A DNA stretch of 64,000 nucleotides from Costus lasius (Eukaryota > Streptophyta > Magnoliopsida > Zingiberales > Costaceae). The stretch is taken from the NCBI GenBank assembly GCA_027563935.2, contig CM050449.1, positions 18,308,758 to 18,372,757 on the forward strand. Reading direction: 5' to 3'. Each line of letters starts with the position of its first letter. Position 1 is the stretch's first letter. The notes under the pieces were generated by a model. It saw only the letters and a program-made list of their open reading frames with translations. It was not told the origin of the DNA and did no database searches. A program made the translations under genes and the position numbers. Positions 29,821 through 42,189 of this stretch are shown here, piece after piece.

Positions 29821-31456
29821 ACTTCCTACTCAAAAACTTGAGTATGATACGGAAGGAAACATTCGAGTCTGGTATGGACCAAAAACAGACTTTACACAAG
29901 AAGAAGAAGATATAATAAATACCTTCTTAGAAATTACTCAAGAAGAAGAAAATACTACCTTCTTGGACACAAATACTATGGAAGAATCCATAGAAGAAAT
30001 GGTCATAGATGACTTGGATTCTCAAAGTATCCAAAGTATTCCCCAGAATTTAATGGATACAATAATGACTGGCCAAGAACAAGCTAGTAATGCTACTCCT
30101 GTTTATAACAATCCAGGACAAGCAGTAGCCTCAACAAGTACGGCTCAGCCAAGTACTTCACATATAAGGAGTTATCCTATTGGACAACCTCCTCGAGAAT
30201 CGTATACACAGTATACACAGTATAATGAAGAAAGAGACGATAGATGGTCTAAGGGGAAAAGGCAACCTTTAGAGACCATAGATAAACGAAAGTTGCTAGA
30301 TGAAGGAAGAATTCTAAATCTAGCAGCCCATGATCCACAAACTTGGAGCACAGTTCTGGATAACTGGGCCTCCATGGTTTCTATGGAAGTAACCAAAATA
30401 CTTGGAAACTTCACAGCAGAAGAAATGTATTCCTACTTGGAAAATTTCTTAGGAGAAACAGCACGGGCAATATGGGAATCATACAAACTAAATTGCCCCA
30501 CAGACTTTCAACAAGATATTTCATTAGGAGTAAATCCTTATAACTTCACAAACCGAATGAAAATTATGATCTTAGGGTCAAATCCTAACATGGGATTTAA
30601 TGCCCAACAAAAAGAAGCTATAAGAAAGCTTGAGATAATCCAAATAAAAAATTGGAAATATATTAAACCTTTCTTACAAGATTTTTTGTATTATACTTGT
30701 AAGGCAGGAGCATATCATGATCAAGCCTTAGGAGAAAGGTTATTTTTAAAATTACCAGCTCCAATTGGTCATGAAATCCATCAGGCATGGAATAATGATC
30801 CTGAAAAGGCTCAGCTTTCCTTGGCCTTAAATAACATTACGGCAAGAATACAGTTCATCATAGATAAATTGGTAGAACGATGTACACGCCTAAAAGGGGA
30901 TCGTCATCTTAAAGGGGAATTCAGTTTTTGTAATGAACTGTATACACCCCAAACATATGAGAAAGACAATACGCCTCGAAAGGGTAAACCCTATAAAAAG
31001 GCCTCTAAAGGCAAACCAACTAAGAAATATTTTCTTAGAAAATCTTCAGCCAAAAAACCTTATCTAGCTAAAGATAAGCATGTACGAAAATATAATCCTC
31101 GACGAGATTATAAAAACAAGCTTTCATGTTTTACTTGCGGAAGCCAAAACCACTTAGCGCGAGATTGCACTAAGCGGCAAAACTTATATAGTAAACAATC
31201 AATTTTAGTTGATTGTGTACAAGAAGATCTACTTCATGTAGATGAATACATATCAGATACTGAGTCCATATATAGCATTATCTCTATTCCTGATATCACA
31301 CATACTGATGGTAACTCTGATAGTGAACTAGAAGAATTTACATCAGACTTATTAACAAAATCTGATCAACTCCAGTCTCCTTATGGAACTGAATATCTAG
31401 CAGACCCAATGCTAAAACAACTAGATATGTTAACACCATATCTTGACCACTTATGA
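29820..31456 (+). pseudogene. CP lacking its first ~36 residues
   Basis: Counterpart of 13037-14673. Same accidental upstream start (29741) in inverted leader; zinc knuckle intact. Confidence 0.88.
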
Positions 31457-34010
31457 ATATGGAGCAGCCTACTCCATATAAAATTATGACTCCAAAACTT
31501 ATGCCACAACATGAGCATAAGTGGAAAGCACGAAGCGGAAGTCAAGACCATCCTTGCGTATACTGTTCTATGTTTCCGAGTATGGCACTCCGTTTTCAAT
31601 GTATCATATGCTCTACAGAAGCATGTAGGTATTGTTTGGAAAAACAACAAGTACCTTTACCAAGTACAAACCAACCGGTGGCTCCAAGCCATAACCGAAC
31701 AGAAATAATTGAATTACGTCTACTTCAACTAGAAAATGAAGTTTACAAACTCTCTCAAAAAATAGAAGAGTTAGATCAACGGAGTCGTCCCATACTCCCT
31801 ACAACTGAAAATCTAATATTGTATGAAAATACAGATTATAATGAACATACAGATGGCTGTTTGACAACTCGACAAACAGATTATCTACATAAACCTGTAC
31901 AGCCACCTTGGATGTACTCGATTAAAATAAATTGTATTATTCAAATTTCTGATTGGAAATTAGAAATACAAGCACTAATTGATACTGGCTGTAGCAATAC
32001 AATTCTAGACATGGCCTTAGTACCCAGAAAGTACCATGTCCCACTAGATCCTGCAGACAAATTTCATGCAGAACAAATGGATGGCCAATTATTCTTGTAT
32101 GAATATATTTTGGCAAAACATAAGCTTTCCTTTTCTTTAGGAAATGCTCATTATACACAGCCTACCTATATTGGCCGTATTTGTTTACGACCACTTAGTT
32201 TGGTAAAAACTAAATTTATTATCGGCCTTAATATGCTGATTAACTCTTACAAAGGAGTCACCCTTACAACGGAAGGATTGATTTTCCTTCCGCATACGTT
32301 GATTCCTTATACCTCTACACCTGCGAAGCGTGGTGGGTGTACTTGTGACTCGTCCCCTCTTCCTGAGGCAGGAGTTCTACCCGATGGTGATGAGGTCGAT
32401 GACTGTACTTGTGACTCGTCCCCTCTTCCTGAGGCAGGAGTTCTACCCGATGGTGATGAGGTCGATGACTTTATTACATATGAGGATTCTGATACTATAA
32501 GAATTCTCAAAAATCCTTTAAATAAATGGCATACAGAATTTGACGATTCTGTTCTTCCAGAACATTTAGAGAAAATCGAATCTGGAAATCCTGATGTGGA
32601 TGACCTAATTAGACTTCTCGAAAAAGATAAAATCTTTGGATCAAATCCCCAACAACATTGGGAGAAAAACAAACTTGTTTGCACCCTGAAAATCAAAGAC
32701 CCTGGTTTTCGGATCACAAACAAGAAAATTACAGCAACAAATGAGAACATTGCTGAATTTAAAATGCATATTGAGGAACTCCTAAACCTCAATGTCATAA
32801 GACGGAGTACATCTCCTCACAGATCCCCTGCTTTCATTGTGAATAAACACAGTGAACAAGTAAGAGGAAAATCCCGAATGGTTATTGACTATCGTCGCCT
32901 TAATGATAACTTAGAAGATGATAGTTATGACATTCCAGACAAAACAGAGTTAATAAACTCTATACAGGGAAGCATATGCTTCTCAAAATTCGACTGCAAA
33001 TCTGGTTTTTGGCAAATCAGGATGGCAGAAGAATCAATACCATGGACAGCATTCACCTGTCCCTTAGGAAGCTTTGAATGGCTAGTTATGCCATTTGGGC
33101 TAAAAACTGCACCTGCAGTATTCCAAAGAAAAATGGATGAGGTATTTAAACCTTATCAAGACTTTGTTTGTGTGTATATAGATGATATTCTAGTACACAG
33201 TAAAACAGAGAAAGAACATACAAGTCATTTAAAGCTTGTATTACAAAAATTCTATACTAATGGGATTATTGTCTCCGGACAAAAATCACAGTTCTATAGA
33301 AAAAATATTGACTACTTAGGAGTCGAAATTGGGCATGGAGTTATTAAGCTCCAACCTCATATTGCTTCAAAAATAAAAACTTTTGAAGTAACAGATACAA
33401 AAAGCCTACAACAATTTTTAGGCTTAATTAATTATGCTAGACCTTTTTTAAAGGATCTTCATAAAATGAGTGGACCTCTCTACTCAAAATTAGGTCTTAC
33501 TGGTGTTAAGAAATTCAACACAGAAGACTACAAACAGATTGATAAAATTAGGCAATTAGTAGAAACATTACCATTGCTTAAATTACCACTGGACAGTGAT
33601 TATCTCATTGTTCAAACAGATGGGAGTGAGTATGGATGGGGAGCAGTCCTCCTCCGAAAGCCTCATAAATATTCTACAGAGATAGAAACTATTTGTAGAT
33701 ATGCTTCTGGCAAATTTCGCGAGAAAAATGTCACAAGCAGCATTGACCAAGAGCTCTTAGCGGTTTGCTACGGCTTAGATGCTTTTAGATTATTTCTTTT
33801 AAAAAAGAAATATTAATAAGAACTGATTGTGAAGCAATCGTAAAGTTCTTCAACACAAAGAATGAGAAACGCATTTCTCAAAAGAGATGGTTATCATTCA
33901 CAGACCATTGTATTAACAATGCATATAGAATTACCTTTGAGCATATCAAAGGAAAAAATAATGTCATCTCAGACATATTATCACGCCTTTTACAAAGGCC
34001 ACATGAATAA
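31453..34010 (+). pseudogene. Pol: Cys finger, protease, RT, RNase H; frameshifted
   Basis: Counterpart of 14670-17227. Same 4-bp deletion (about 33803) and early stop at 33816. One further silent-looking base difference lies near 33760 (GCG for GCT). The 66-nt repeats are at 32338-32469. Confidence 0.93.
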
Positions 34011-34080
34011 GTCTTTGACTTCATACCAGCCTATGGGCTATACAATAATCCACAAGGATATTCAAAGCTAATCACCTCTT

Positions 34081-35469
34081 ATGCAGGATATGGCAACTAG
34101 CTCAGCACCTCAAAAGCTGAACGCTAAAAAGAAGGCCCCAGTGCCTCAAGGGCCCCAACCTATGGTTACTGAAGAAGTAACATATGCTCAACAAGTTAAA
34201 GACGGAGTTGAGAAAACAACAATGTTTGTTTTTCGGGTCCCAAAACACTATACGGCATTAACAGGACATGACAGGACCATTCTGGATCTTTTATGGAAAG
34301 ATCACCATAATCCTGGGTTCCTGACTGCTATGAACACACTAGCAGGACATCTGCAAGCCTTGCGATATATGAAGACCTTGCCACCACAAGTTCCTCAGAC
34401 AAAGTTGGAGCCTCAAACATTAGAGGCCTATATTGCTAAAGAATTCCGGATTAATACTCTGGAAAAAGACTTAGCCAGCATGCAACAGAAACTGGAAGCT
34501 CTTCAAAAAGAAAAACAAGAGCTAGAACAATCATTGGATCTTTTCAAGACTACCTGGACTACTGAATTAGAAAATCAGTGGACAACTTCCCAGGCAAAAA
34601 TTCCACCACAGCTGTTCCCAGCTCAGCAACATATATACGAGCTTGTAAAGACCAAACAACACCAAAAGTTTGTGAGTTTAGTCAAGCTTTTACAACAGAT
34701 AGCACTGGACAAAGCAAGGAAACCAAGGGGTCTCCATTTAACAATGGTTTCTCTGTTCAGAGAAACTCAACATACGGAAGAACCACATTGTCTTTGTCAC
34801 AAAGGGTTCACCATTATCAAGGCTGCTATTGATCTGGCTGAATGGCAAGATTGTACAGTCATGGGGATACAAGTTTCCCTCCTGGATCTCTTTCAGTATG
34901 GACTCTTGGATCGACTAGTGGTCCATGCCCTCCACTTAGACAAAATGGTCTCTTTTCCATGGAGACTGAAATATTGCATCCGTCACATGTACAATTATCA
35001 TCGGTTCCATGGTTATCTGGATCTGAACATTAGTACCTGTCCACCTTGGTTTTTAGGATATCCTAGTGATGCCAAACACCAGGTGCTCATTAAACTACAG
35101 CAAGATTGGCTCCCTGACTTCTGGGATCACCATTCTTTCCAGAATGAACTACTACGAGTTCAAGAGCATCCGTTGGAACAACAAATGCTGCTATGGCGCC
35201 ATTATACCATGACCAAAGAACATAGGATTCTTTATCCTTCTTTTCTTTTGGCTGAAGACAAGACGTTAAAAGTCTATGTAGATGATGAACATGAGGTGAC
35301 CTATGTCCCATTTCCTTCTCATTTTATTACTCATCCAGGTCAGCATGAACATCTTCAGCAAGTCAAGAATGAACAAGCTCTCATCACAGAATGGAAGGAT
35401 TATGGACGTCAAGCTCAACCCATGGATGATGCTGACGATTATATTCTTGAAGCCATTCAAGATGATTAA
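34081..35469 (+). CDS. ORF6, 462 aa, function unknown
   Basis: Counterpart of 17298-18686 but with Asp210, as in the minus-strand copies. Intact. Confidence 0.75.
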   Translation: MQDMATSSAPQKLNAKKKAPVPQGPQPMVTEEVTYAQQVKDGVEKTTMFVFRVPKHYTALTGHDRTILDLLWKDHHNPGFLTAMNTLAGHLQALRYMKTLPPQVPQTKLEPQTLEAYIAKEFRINTLEKDLASMQQKLEALQKEKQELEQSLDLFKTTWTTELENQWTTSQAKIPPQLFPAQQHIYELVKTKQHQKFVSLVKLLQQIALDKARKPRGLHLTMVSLFRETQHTEEPHCLCHKGFTIIKAAIDLAEWQDCTVMGIQVSLLDLFQYGLLDRLVVHALHLDKMVSFPWRLKYCIRHMYNYHRFHGYLDLNISTCPPWFLGYPSDAKHQVLIKLQQDWLPDFWDHHSFQNELLRVQEHPLEQQMLLWRHYTMTKEHRILYPSFLLAEDKTLKVYVDDEHEVTYVPFPSHFITHPGQHEHLQQVKNEQALITEWKDYGRQAQPMDDADDYILEAIQDD

Positions 35470-35958
35470 GGTGGTCCCCAGATCACGTGAAGGGTCAGAT
35501 TCTCTCCTCAAGAATCACGTCACCACCCTTTTCAGAAAGGGTAGCTTTTGTGAAGGGGCAAGATGCCTCTTGTCTGTAGCCCCTACTTTCTTGAAGGGGC
35601 AAGAATCTTTTACTTTTGAGTCATGTTAGCCCTTACTTTACTTTTGAGTCATGTTAGCCCTTACTTTACTGAAGGGGCAAGTGTCTTCTGTCTTTACTTT
35701 ATTTGAAGAGTCAGTCTTAGCTGGCATCAATAATTGATGCCTTACTTCGTGAGTAAGTAACGCTCCTCTCGTATCTATATAAGGAGCCTAAGTCTGTTGT
35801 AAGAAGGCATCAGTCTTTCGCCTTCAGCAGCTAGCAAGTGTCAAAGTTTTCTCCTTTCTGTAAGTTCTTATGCTTCCTATTAAATAAATTAGTTAGCACC
35901 TCTACTTTTTAAGTATTTTTGTGTGAAAAAAAAAAAAAATACCCCCCCCTCTTTTGGT
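35470..35958 (+). promoter_or_regulatory. Virus A promoter and R region
   Basis: Counterpart of 18687-19175; TATATAA at 35776-35782, AATAAA at 35883-35888, A14 tract. Ends in the PBS after TGGT and points into antisense Pol and CP. Confidence 0.87.
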
Positions 35959-36035
35959 GCTTTCCACTTATGCTCATGTTGTGGCATAAGTTTTGGAGTC
36001 ATAATTTTATATGGAGTAGGCTGCTCCATATTCAT
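35957..36035 (-). pseudogene. Pol N-terminal fragment
   Basis: Counterpart of 19174-19252. Confidence 0.88.
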
Positions 36036-36525
36036 AAGTGGTCAAGATATGGTGTTAACATATCTAGTTGTTTTAGCATTGGGTCTGCTAGATATTCAGT
36101 TCCATAAGGAGACTGGAGTTGATCAGATTTTGTTAATAAGTCTGATGTAAATTCTTCTAGTTCACTATCAGAGTTACCATCAGTATGTGTGATATCAGGA
36201 ATAGAGATAATGCTATATATGGACTCAGTATCTGATATGTATTCATCTACATGAAGTAGATCTTCTTGTACACAATCAACTAAAATTGATTGTTTACTAT
36301 ATAAGTTTTGTCGCTTAGTGCAATCTCGCGCTAAGTGGTTTTGGCTTCCGCAAGTAAAACATGAAAGCTTGTTTTTATAATCTCGTCGAGGATTATATTT
36401 TCGTACATGCTTATCTTTAGCTAGATAAGGTTTTTTGGCTGAAGATTTTCTAAGAAAATATTTCTTAGTTGGTTTGCCTTTAGAGGCCTTTTTATAGGGT
36501 TTACCCTTTCGAGGCGTATTGTCTT
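36032..36525 (-). pseudogene. CP C-terminal fragment
   Basis: The last about 163 codons of CP including the zinc knuckle, with one base change near 36309 against copy 1. The tandem duplication ends here and the sequence jumps to plus-strand protease. Confidence 0.9.
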
Positions 36526-36757
36526 CCTTTTCTTTAGGAAATGCTCATTATACACAGCCTACCTATATTGGCCGTATTTGTTTACGACCATTTAGTTTGG
36601 TAAAAACTAAATTTATTATCGGCCTTAATATGCTGATTAACTCTTACAAAGGAGTCACCCTTACAACGGAAGGATTGATTTTCCTTCCGCATACGTTGAT
36701 TCCTTATACCTCTACACCTGCGAAGCGTGGTGGGTGTACTTGTGACTCGTCCCCTCT
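36524..36757 (+). pseudogene. Pol fragment: C-terminal protease and linker start
   Basis: Encodes SFSLGNAHYTQPTYIG through TCDSSPL. One change (L to F, CTT to TTT near 36591) against other copies. The DTG residues are not included. It joins MP at T36757. Confidence 0.9.
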
Positions 36758-37141
36758 ATGGGCTAATGTCTTTCCAGATAATCGTAATTTGTTTAAAGAA
36801 TCTCTAGAAATGATCTTGAGATTTCTTGGTTCTGTTGTGACAGACAAATGTTCTTCACGTGTTATTCTTAGAAGTTGGGTTCTAAGGTTTAACGGTCCAG
36901 TCCTATATAAGAGTTGTGGCCTTAAGATTTGTAATCTATTATTCTGGTAGGCTTCAAATTGTTGATCTATATCAACAACTTCTTCCAGAACTTGTGCTGG
37001 AATCCCTTGTCTATCAAAAATCCTATTCAGGATATTTGGAATGGGATTACTTATAGATAACCTTTCATTTTGGTTATTTTCTCTAACTGTTGTAGTTCCA
37101 GTTAAAGTATTAGACGTTCCTGTAAAGGGTCTTGTACTCAT
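36757..37141 (-). pseudogene. MP N-terminal fragment
   Basis: The first 127 or so codons of MP from the native ATG, then a chimeric tail. The LDKRW block is lost. Confidence 0.9.
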
Positions 37142-37650
37142 TTCCAGAGGAATTGAGTACTTCTAGTTTGTCTTTTAGACACTGAGGTCTGAGATGTTCC
37201 TGGTTGTGTTTGGGACACCTGTACTACTCTTTGTAACTGAGTAGTCAACTCGTTAATAGAGTTTTGATATTGTTGGGCTTGTACACCTAACATATTTTCG
37301 ACTACCTCATGTTGCCTGAGTAAGATTGTAGAGATAGATCTTATCATTTCTTGCTGGGCAATTAAAGTGTCAGTGTTCATTTTTACATTAGCAAAAATGA
37401 GATTTAATTTTTTATTTAAGTGTATTAAATAAGCAATGATAAAATTGTTTTGCCTAACAAAACGTTTGTCTGATGCACCTTGTGGATCATCAGTAATAAT
37501 ACCTAGAGGATTATCTAGATAATTTCCTGTTTCTGTTATAATTTTTTGATAGTCTTCATCATGGCCTAATGAATCAAGCCATTCAGGGACAGGTATGTTA
37601 GGCGTTAGGTTCGCCATTCCACTGTGTTGAGGTGAATTTGGATTTACCAT
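37138..37650 (-). CDS. ORF2, 170 aa, possible virion-associated protein
   Basis: Third intact copy, same sequence as 5160-5672. The MP it leads into is truncated. Confidence 0.7.
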   Translation of the reverse strand: MVNPNSPQHSGMANLTPNIPVPEWLDSLGHDEDYQKIITETGNYLDNPLGIITDDPQGASDKRFVRQNNFIIAYLIHLNKKLNLIFANVKMNTDTLIAQQEMIRSISTILLRQHEVVENMLGVQAQQYQNSINELTTQLQRVVQVSQTQPGTSQTSVSKRQTRSTQFLWK

Positions 37651-38126
37651 TCTTCTGAATTTTTCTGTAATTTTTCAAGAAGGGCGGCTGTTTTTGTGGT
37701 TTGATAGTCAAAAACCTTTGACTGTCTATGGAGATTATCTAGTATCTCTTTTAACTCAGCTGTGAGTTTTTGTTGTAATAATAAAGATCTTTCGATCTCT
37801 TTTACCATCGTGACCAGATACGTATACTGGTTCTTGATGTATTCTTGGTTTTCATGAATATTTCTTAATAGAATATTCTTTGTTAACATTTCAGTATGTA
37901 CTGTCTTCCATAGCTCAGTACATATATGATTGAATTCTCTAAGGCTTTCTGCCTGAGAGATTTGGAAATCAATTATTGTATTTAACTGAGCATTCTCAGT
38001 ATGTAATTGGTGTCCGTATCTACCATTTTCTCTAGGAAAATAGCATTTATGTTTAGTTGCCTGGGAATTCGCTTGTATTTCCCAGTATTGTTGTGCTAAT
38101 TTTAAAGAGAGATAATTAATATCCAT
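37644..38126 (-). CDS. ORF1, 160 aa, coiled-coil protein
   Basis: Third intact copy, same as 5666-6148. Its leader and PBS are present, but the promoter upstream is cut off. Confidence 0.72.
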   Translation of the reverse strand: MDINYLSLKLAQQYWEIQANSQATKHKCYFPRENGRYGHQLHTENAQLNTIIDFQISQAESLREFNHICTELWKTVHTEMLTKNILLRNIHENQEYIKNQYTYLVTMVKEIERSLLLQQKLTAELKEILDNLHRQSKVFDYQTTKTAALLEKLQKNSEEW

Positions 38127-38774
38127 CTTTACTTTTTATTAGGTTGCTTTTTACCTAATAAGGTGATTGTCATTTTTAAATTTTTAACCGTAAGATAGGT
38201 TCTTATGGTTATTTTATGCTTAGCAGCATAATTGTTTTTAAAGCCTTGCGGCTTTGGTGAATAAATACGTTTCATAGAAACTATTGTGTAAAACACAAGT
38301 AAGAGCAGGTACTGAATACAACAGATCTACTAGGTACTCACGTATACTTGTATGGTCCTATGTTATGATGTATACAGAAGGTTTTCTAAGGATTAGTAAT
38401 ACTTGTTATCTATAGATTCCTGGTCATTCGGATACTTTGTTTTCCTCTAATATCAACCGCTTTACCATAGGTGTATAGAGAAGTAACAGAACATCATGCT
38501 ACATGGTCGTTAATCATGCTGTATGTCCCGGTGACGCTCCTCGTCTGTGGACGTTTGCATGTCAAGCCATCGGCCCTTTAGTTCAGTTCTTTCTTTATAC
38601 TATGGTGGCTTAGGCAGCCCCGGTATCTTTAGATGTGTATAAAAAACAAAATATGCGACAACCTATCTGAAATAACAAGCATACTATATCGGCTTAGAGC
38701 CTTCCGTATACTAACATGGATTATTCCATACTTATACGTTTTCCCGTTCGATCAAATAAAGGAACAGTAACGAA
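38127..38774 (-). other. Viral 5' leader (minus strand)
   Basis: Same as 6149-6796. Small basic ORF at 38129-38275. Confidence 0.85.
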
Positions 38775-38786
38775 GCTCTGATACCA
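38775..38786 (-). promoter_or_regulatory. tRNA-Met primer-binding site
   Basis: TGGTATCAGAGC on the minus strand. About 60 bp of R region follow (to 38849) before the join to Pol through TAAT (38846-38849), so there is no TATA box here. Confidence 0.9.
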
Positions 38787-38845
38787 AAAGAGGGGGGGGT
38801 ATTTTTTTTTTCACACAAAAATACTTAAAAAGTAGAGGTGCTAAC

Positions 38846-39231
38846 TAATCTGTATTTTCATACAATATTAGATTTTCAGTTGTAGGGAGTATGGGACGAC
38901 TCCGTTGATCTAACTCTTCTATTTTTTGAGAGAGTTTGTAAACTTCATTTTCTAGTTGAAGTAGACGTAATTCAATTATTTCTGTTCGGTTATGGCTTGG
39001 AGCCACCGGTTGGTTTGTACTTGGTAAAGGTACTTGTTGTTTTTCCAAACAATACCTACATGCTTCTGTAGAGCATATGATACATTGAAAACGGAGTGCC
39101 ATACTCGGAAACATAGAACAGTATACGCAAGGATGGTCTTGACTTCCGCTTCGTGCTTTCCACTTATGCTCATGTTGTGGCATAAGTTTTGGAGTCATAA
39201 TTTTATATGGAGTAGGCTGCTCCATATTCAT
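38846..39231 (-). pseudogene. Pol N-terminal fragment with Cys finger
   Basis: The first 128 codons of Pol, including CX2CX11CX2CX4CX2C and a short helical segment, but not the protease. The last about 12 codons of CP follow at 39228-39263. Confidence 0.9.
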
Positions 39232-39263
39232 AAGTGGTCAAGATATGGTGTTAACATATCTAG

Positions 39264-39304
39264 CTATGTTATTAACAATCATATATTGTTGTGCCAATTA
39301 CATA
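39264..39304. other. Unassigned junction filler (~41 bp)
   Basis: Sequence between two CP fragments that I cannot match to another part of virus A except for a weak likeness to ORF1 (ATTGTTGTG). It could be filler made during end joining or host DNA. Confidence 0.5.
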
Positions 39305-39607
39305 CTGTATTCTTGCCGTAATGTTATTTAAGGCCAAGGAAAGCTGAGCCTTTTCAGGATCATTATTCCATGCCTGATGGATTTCATGACCAATTGGAGC
39401 TGGTAATTTTAAAAATAACCTTTCTCCTAAGGCTTGATCATGATATGCTCCTGCCTTACAAGTATAATACAAAAAATCTTGTAAGAAAGGTTTAATATAT
39501 TTCCAATTTTTTATTTGGATTATCTCAAGCTTTCTTATAGCTTCTTTTTGTTGGGCATTAAATCCCATGTTAGGATTTGACCCTAAGATCATAATTTTCA
39601 TTCGGTT
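39305..39607 (-). pseudogene. CP core fragment
   Basis: About 100 codons of the capsid core, from NRMKIMILG to NNITARIQ. Confidence 0.9.
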
Positions 39608-39656
39608 GGCGCCATAGCAGCATTTGTTGTTCCAACGGATGCTCTTGAACTCGTAG
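39607..39656 (-). pseudogene. ORF6 micro-fragment
   Basis: 50 bp of ORF6 (codons for LRVQEHPLEQQMLLWR region) between CP and Pol pieces. Confidence 0.88.
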
Positions 39657-39742
39657 CCGCTTCGTGCTTTCCACTTATGCTCATGTTGTGGCATAAGTTT
39701 TGGAGTCATAATTTTATATGGAGTAGGCTGCTCCATATTCAT
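39657..39742 (-). pseudogene. Pol N-terminal micro-fragment
   Basis: The first 28-29 codons of Pol from its native ATG. Confidence 0.88.
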
Positions 39743-40284
39743 AAGTGGTCAAGATATGGTGTTAACATATCTAGTTGTTTTAGCATTGGGTCTGCTAGAT
39801 ATTCAGTTCCATAAGGAGACTGGAGTTGATCAGATTTTGTTAATAAGTCTGATGTAAATTCTTCTAGTTCACTATCAGAGTTACCATCAGTATGTGTGAT
39901 ATCAGGAATAGAGATAATGCTATATATGGACTCAGTATCTGATATGTATTCATCTACATGAAGTAGATCTTCTTGTACACAATCAACTAAAATTGATTGT
40001 TTACTATATAAGTTTTGCCGCTTAGTGCAATCTCGCGCTAAGTGGTTTTGGCTTCCGCAAGTAAAACATGAAAGCTTGTTTTTATAATCTCGTCGAGGAT
40101 TATATTTTCGTACATGCTTATCTTTAGCTAGATAAGGTTTTTTGGCTGAAGATTTTCTAAGAAAATATTTCTTAGTTGGTTTGCCTTTAGAGGCCTTTTT
40201 ATAGGGTTTACCCTTTCGAGGCGTATTGTCTTTCTCATATGTTTGGGGTGTATACAGTTCATTACAAAAACTGAATTCCCCTTT
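39739..40284 (-). pseudogene. CP C-terminal fragment
   Basis: The last about 180 codons of CP including the zinc knuckle. It joins plus-strand MP through TTT (40282-40284). Confidence 0.9.
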
Positions 40285-41067
40285 GAAGCCTACCAGAATA
40301 ATAGATTACAAATCTTAAGGCCACAACTCTTATATAGGACTGGACCGTTAAACCTTAGAACCCAACTTCTAAGAATAACACGTGAAGAACATTTGTCTGT
40401 CACAACAGAACCAAGAAATCTCAAGATCATTTCTAGAGATTCTTTAAACAAATTACGATTATCTGGAAAGACATTAGCCCATATTGGGATGATTGTTATT
40501 TCAGTAAAAGGTCTAGCTCGTAAAAAGCTAGGAACAAAGGTTCTTATTGCAATTCTTGATAAACGATGGAAATCGGATGCAAGAAAGGCACTTATTGCCT
40601 GTATGGAAGTTGACATGACAGATAATAAGGGTATTTTCTATTGTGCTCCAGATTTTCTCATAAGTATAAAAGACTTAGGAGAATTGGAAATAGGTATCCA
40701 AACAAGAGGATACGAAGATTTTGCAGGAGATTCAAATCTGCTTATTGGGTTAGGATTCCTAGGCAAATTAACGAACAATTCAAATACTGGCTATAAGCTT
40801 TATATATCTAATGTTATAGATGCTTTAGCTAGCAAGGGAATTAAAATGATAAAACCCATGACAATCTCACCAGAAGATCTTGGTGGATTAGATTGGAATA
40901 TCTCTAAAAACTTAGAACAAGAACAAATGCTTGTCCCTGAGGAAAGCATAATGTTTAAAAATTCTGATAATACTTATAACTTGAGATTTTCAAGTTATAA
41001 AAAGAAACAATCTAAAAATGATGATGAGGCTTCAACATCAGGCTTAGAAAAATTCTTAGAACAATGA
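40282..41067 (+). pseudogene. MP lacking its N-terminus
   Basis: MP from FEAYQNNRL (about residue 62) to the native stop, with LDKRW and GDSNLLIG present. An accidental start in inverted CP at 40243 reads in frame. The stop overlaps the CP ATG. Confidence 0.9.
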
Positions 41068-41408
41068 TACTCAAAGAAAATACTCTTGTAGTATCAAAAG
41101 AGCTAAACTTTACATTTGAAGAAATGATATGTTTAGAAATATCCCTTATTAACAAAGGAAAATTACTTCCTACTCAAAAACTTGAGTATGATACGGAAGG
41201 AAACATTCGAGTCTGGTATGGACCAAAAACAGACTTTACACAAGAAGAAGAAGATATAATAAATACCTTCTTAGAAATTACTCAAGAAGAAGAAAATACT
41301 ACCTTCTTGGACACAAATACTATGGAAGAATCCATAGAAGAAATGGTCATAGATGACTTGGATTCTCAAAGTATCCAAAGTATTCCCCAGAATTTAATGG
41401 ATACAATA
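41064..41408 (+). pseudogene. CP N-terminal fragment
   Basis: The first about 115 codons of CP, then a join to inverted leader through ATA. Confidence 0.9.
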
Positions 41409-42189
41409 CTTTGTTTTCCTCTAATATCAACCGCTTTACCATAGGTGTATAGAGAAGTAACAGAACATCATGCTACATGGTCGTTAATCATGCTGTATGT
41501 CCCGGTGACGCTCCTCGTCTGTGGACGTTTGCATGTCAAGACCATCGGCCCTTTAGTTTCAGTTCTTTCTTTATACTATGGTGGCTTAGGCAGCCCCGGT
41601 ATCTTTAGATGTGTATAAAAAACAAAATATGCGACAACCTATCTGAAATAACAAGCATACTATATCGGCTTAGAGCCTTCCGTATACTAACATGGATTAT
41701 TCCATACTTATACGTTTTCCCGTTCGATCAAATAAAGGAACAGTAACGAAGCTCTGATACCAAAAGAGGGGGGGGGTATTTTTTTTTTCACACAAAAATA
41801 CTTAAAAAGTAGAGGTGCTAACTAATTTATTTAATAGGAAGCATAAGAACTTACAGAAAGGAGAAAACTTTGACACTTGCTAGCTGCTGAAGGCGAAAGA
41901 CTGATGCCTTCTTACAACAGACTTAGGCTCCTTATATAGATACGAGAGGAGCGTTACTTACTCACGAAGTAAGGCATCAATTATTGATGCCAGCTAAGAC
42001 TGACTCTTCAAATAAAGTAAAGACAGAAGACACTTGCCCCTTCAGTAAAGTAAGGGCTAACATGACTCAAAAGTAAAGTAAGGGCTAACATGACTCAAAA
42101 GTAAAAGATTCTTGCCCCTTCAAGAAAGTAGGGGCTACAGACAAGAGGCATCTTGCCCCTTCACAAAAGCTACCCTTTCTGAAAAGGGT
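41406..42189 (-). other. Leader fragment, PBS and promoter (minus strand)
   Basis: Partial leader (41406-41750) with two 1-base insertions near 41541 and 41559, PBS (41751-41762), then R and promoter up to 42189 with TATA complement at 41932-41938. Upstream promoter parts (G-box) are cut off. The leader ends in a CP fragment and no intact gene follows. Confidence 0.85.

Larger units (their letters stand above)
20599..36525. repeat. Tandem duplication, copy 2 (15.9 kb)
   Basis: This directly follows copy 1 in the same orientation. It ends inside a minus-strand CP fragment at 36525, where sequence switches to plus-strand protease. It carries a 4-bp deletion in the minus-strand RNase H region that copy 1 lacks. 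Confidence 0.9.

Noticed and set aside
3812..36525. CRISPR array or bacterial operon
   Set aside because: Repeats are kilobases long with viral genes; ATGA overlaps here belong to a pararetrovirus and TATA/AATAAA signals are eukaryotic.
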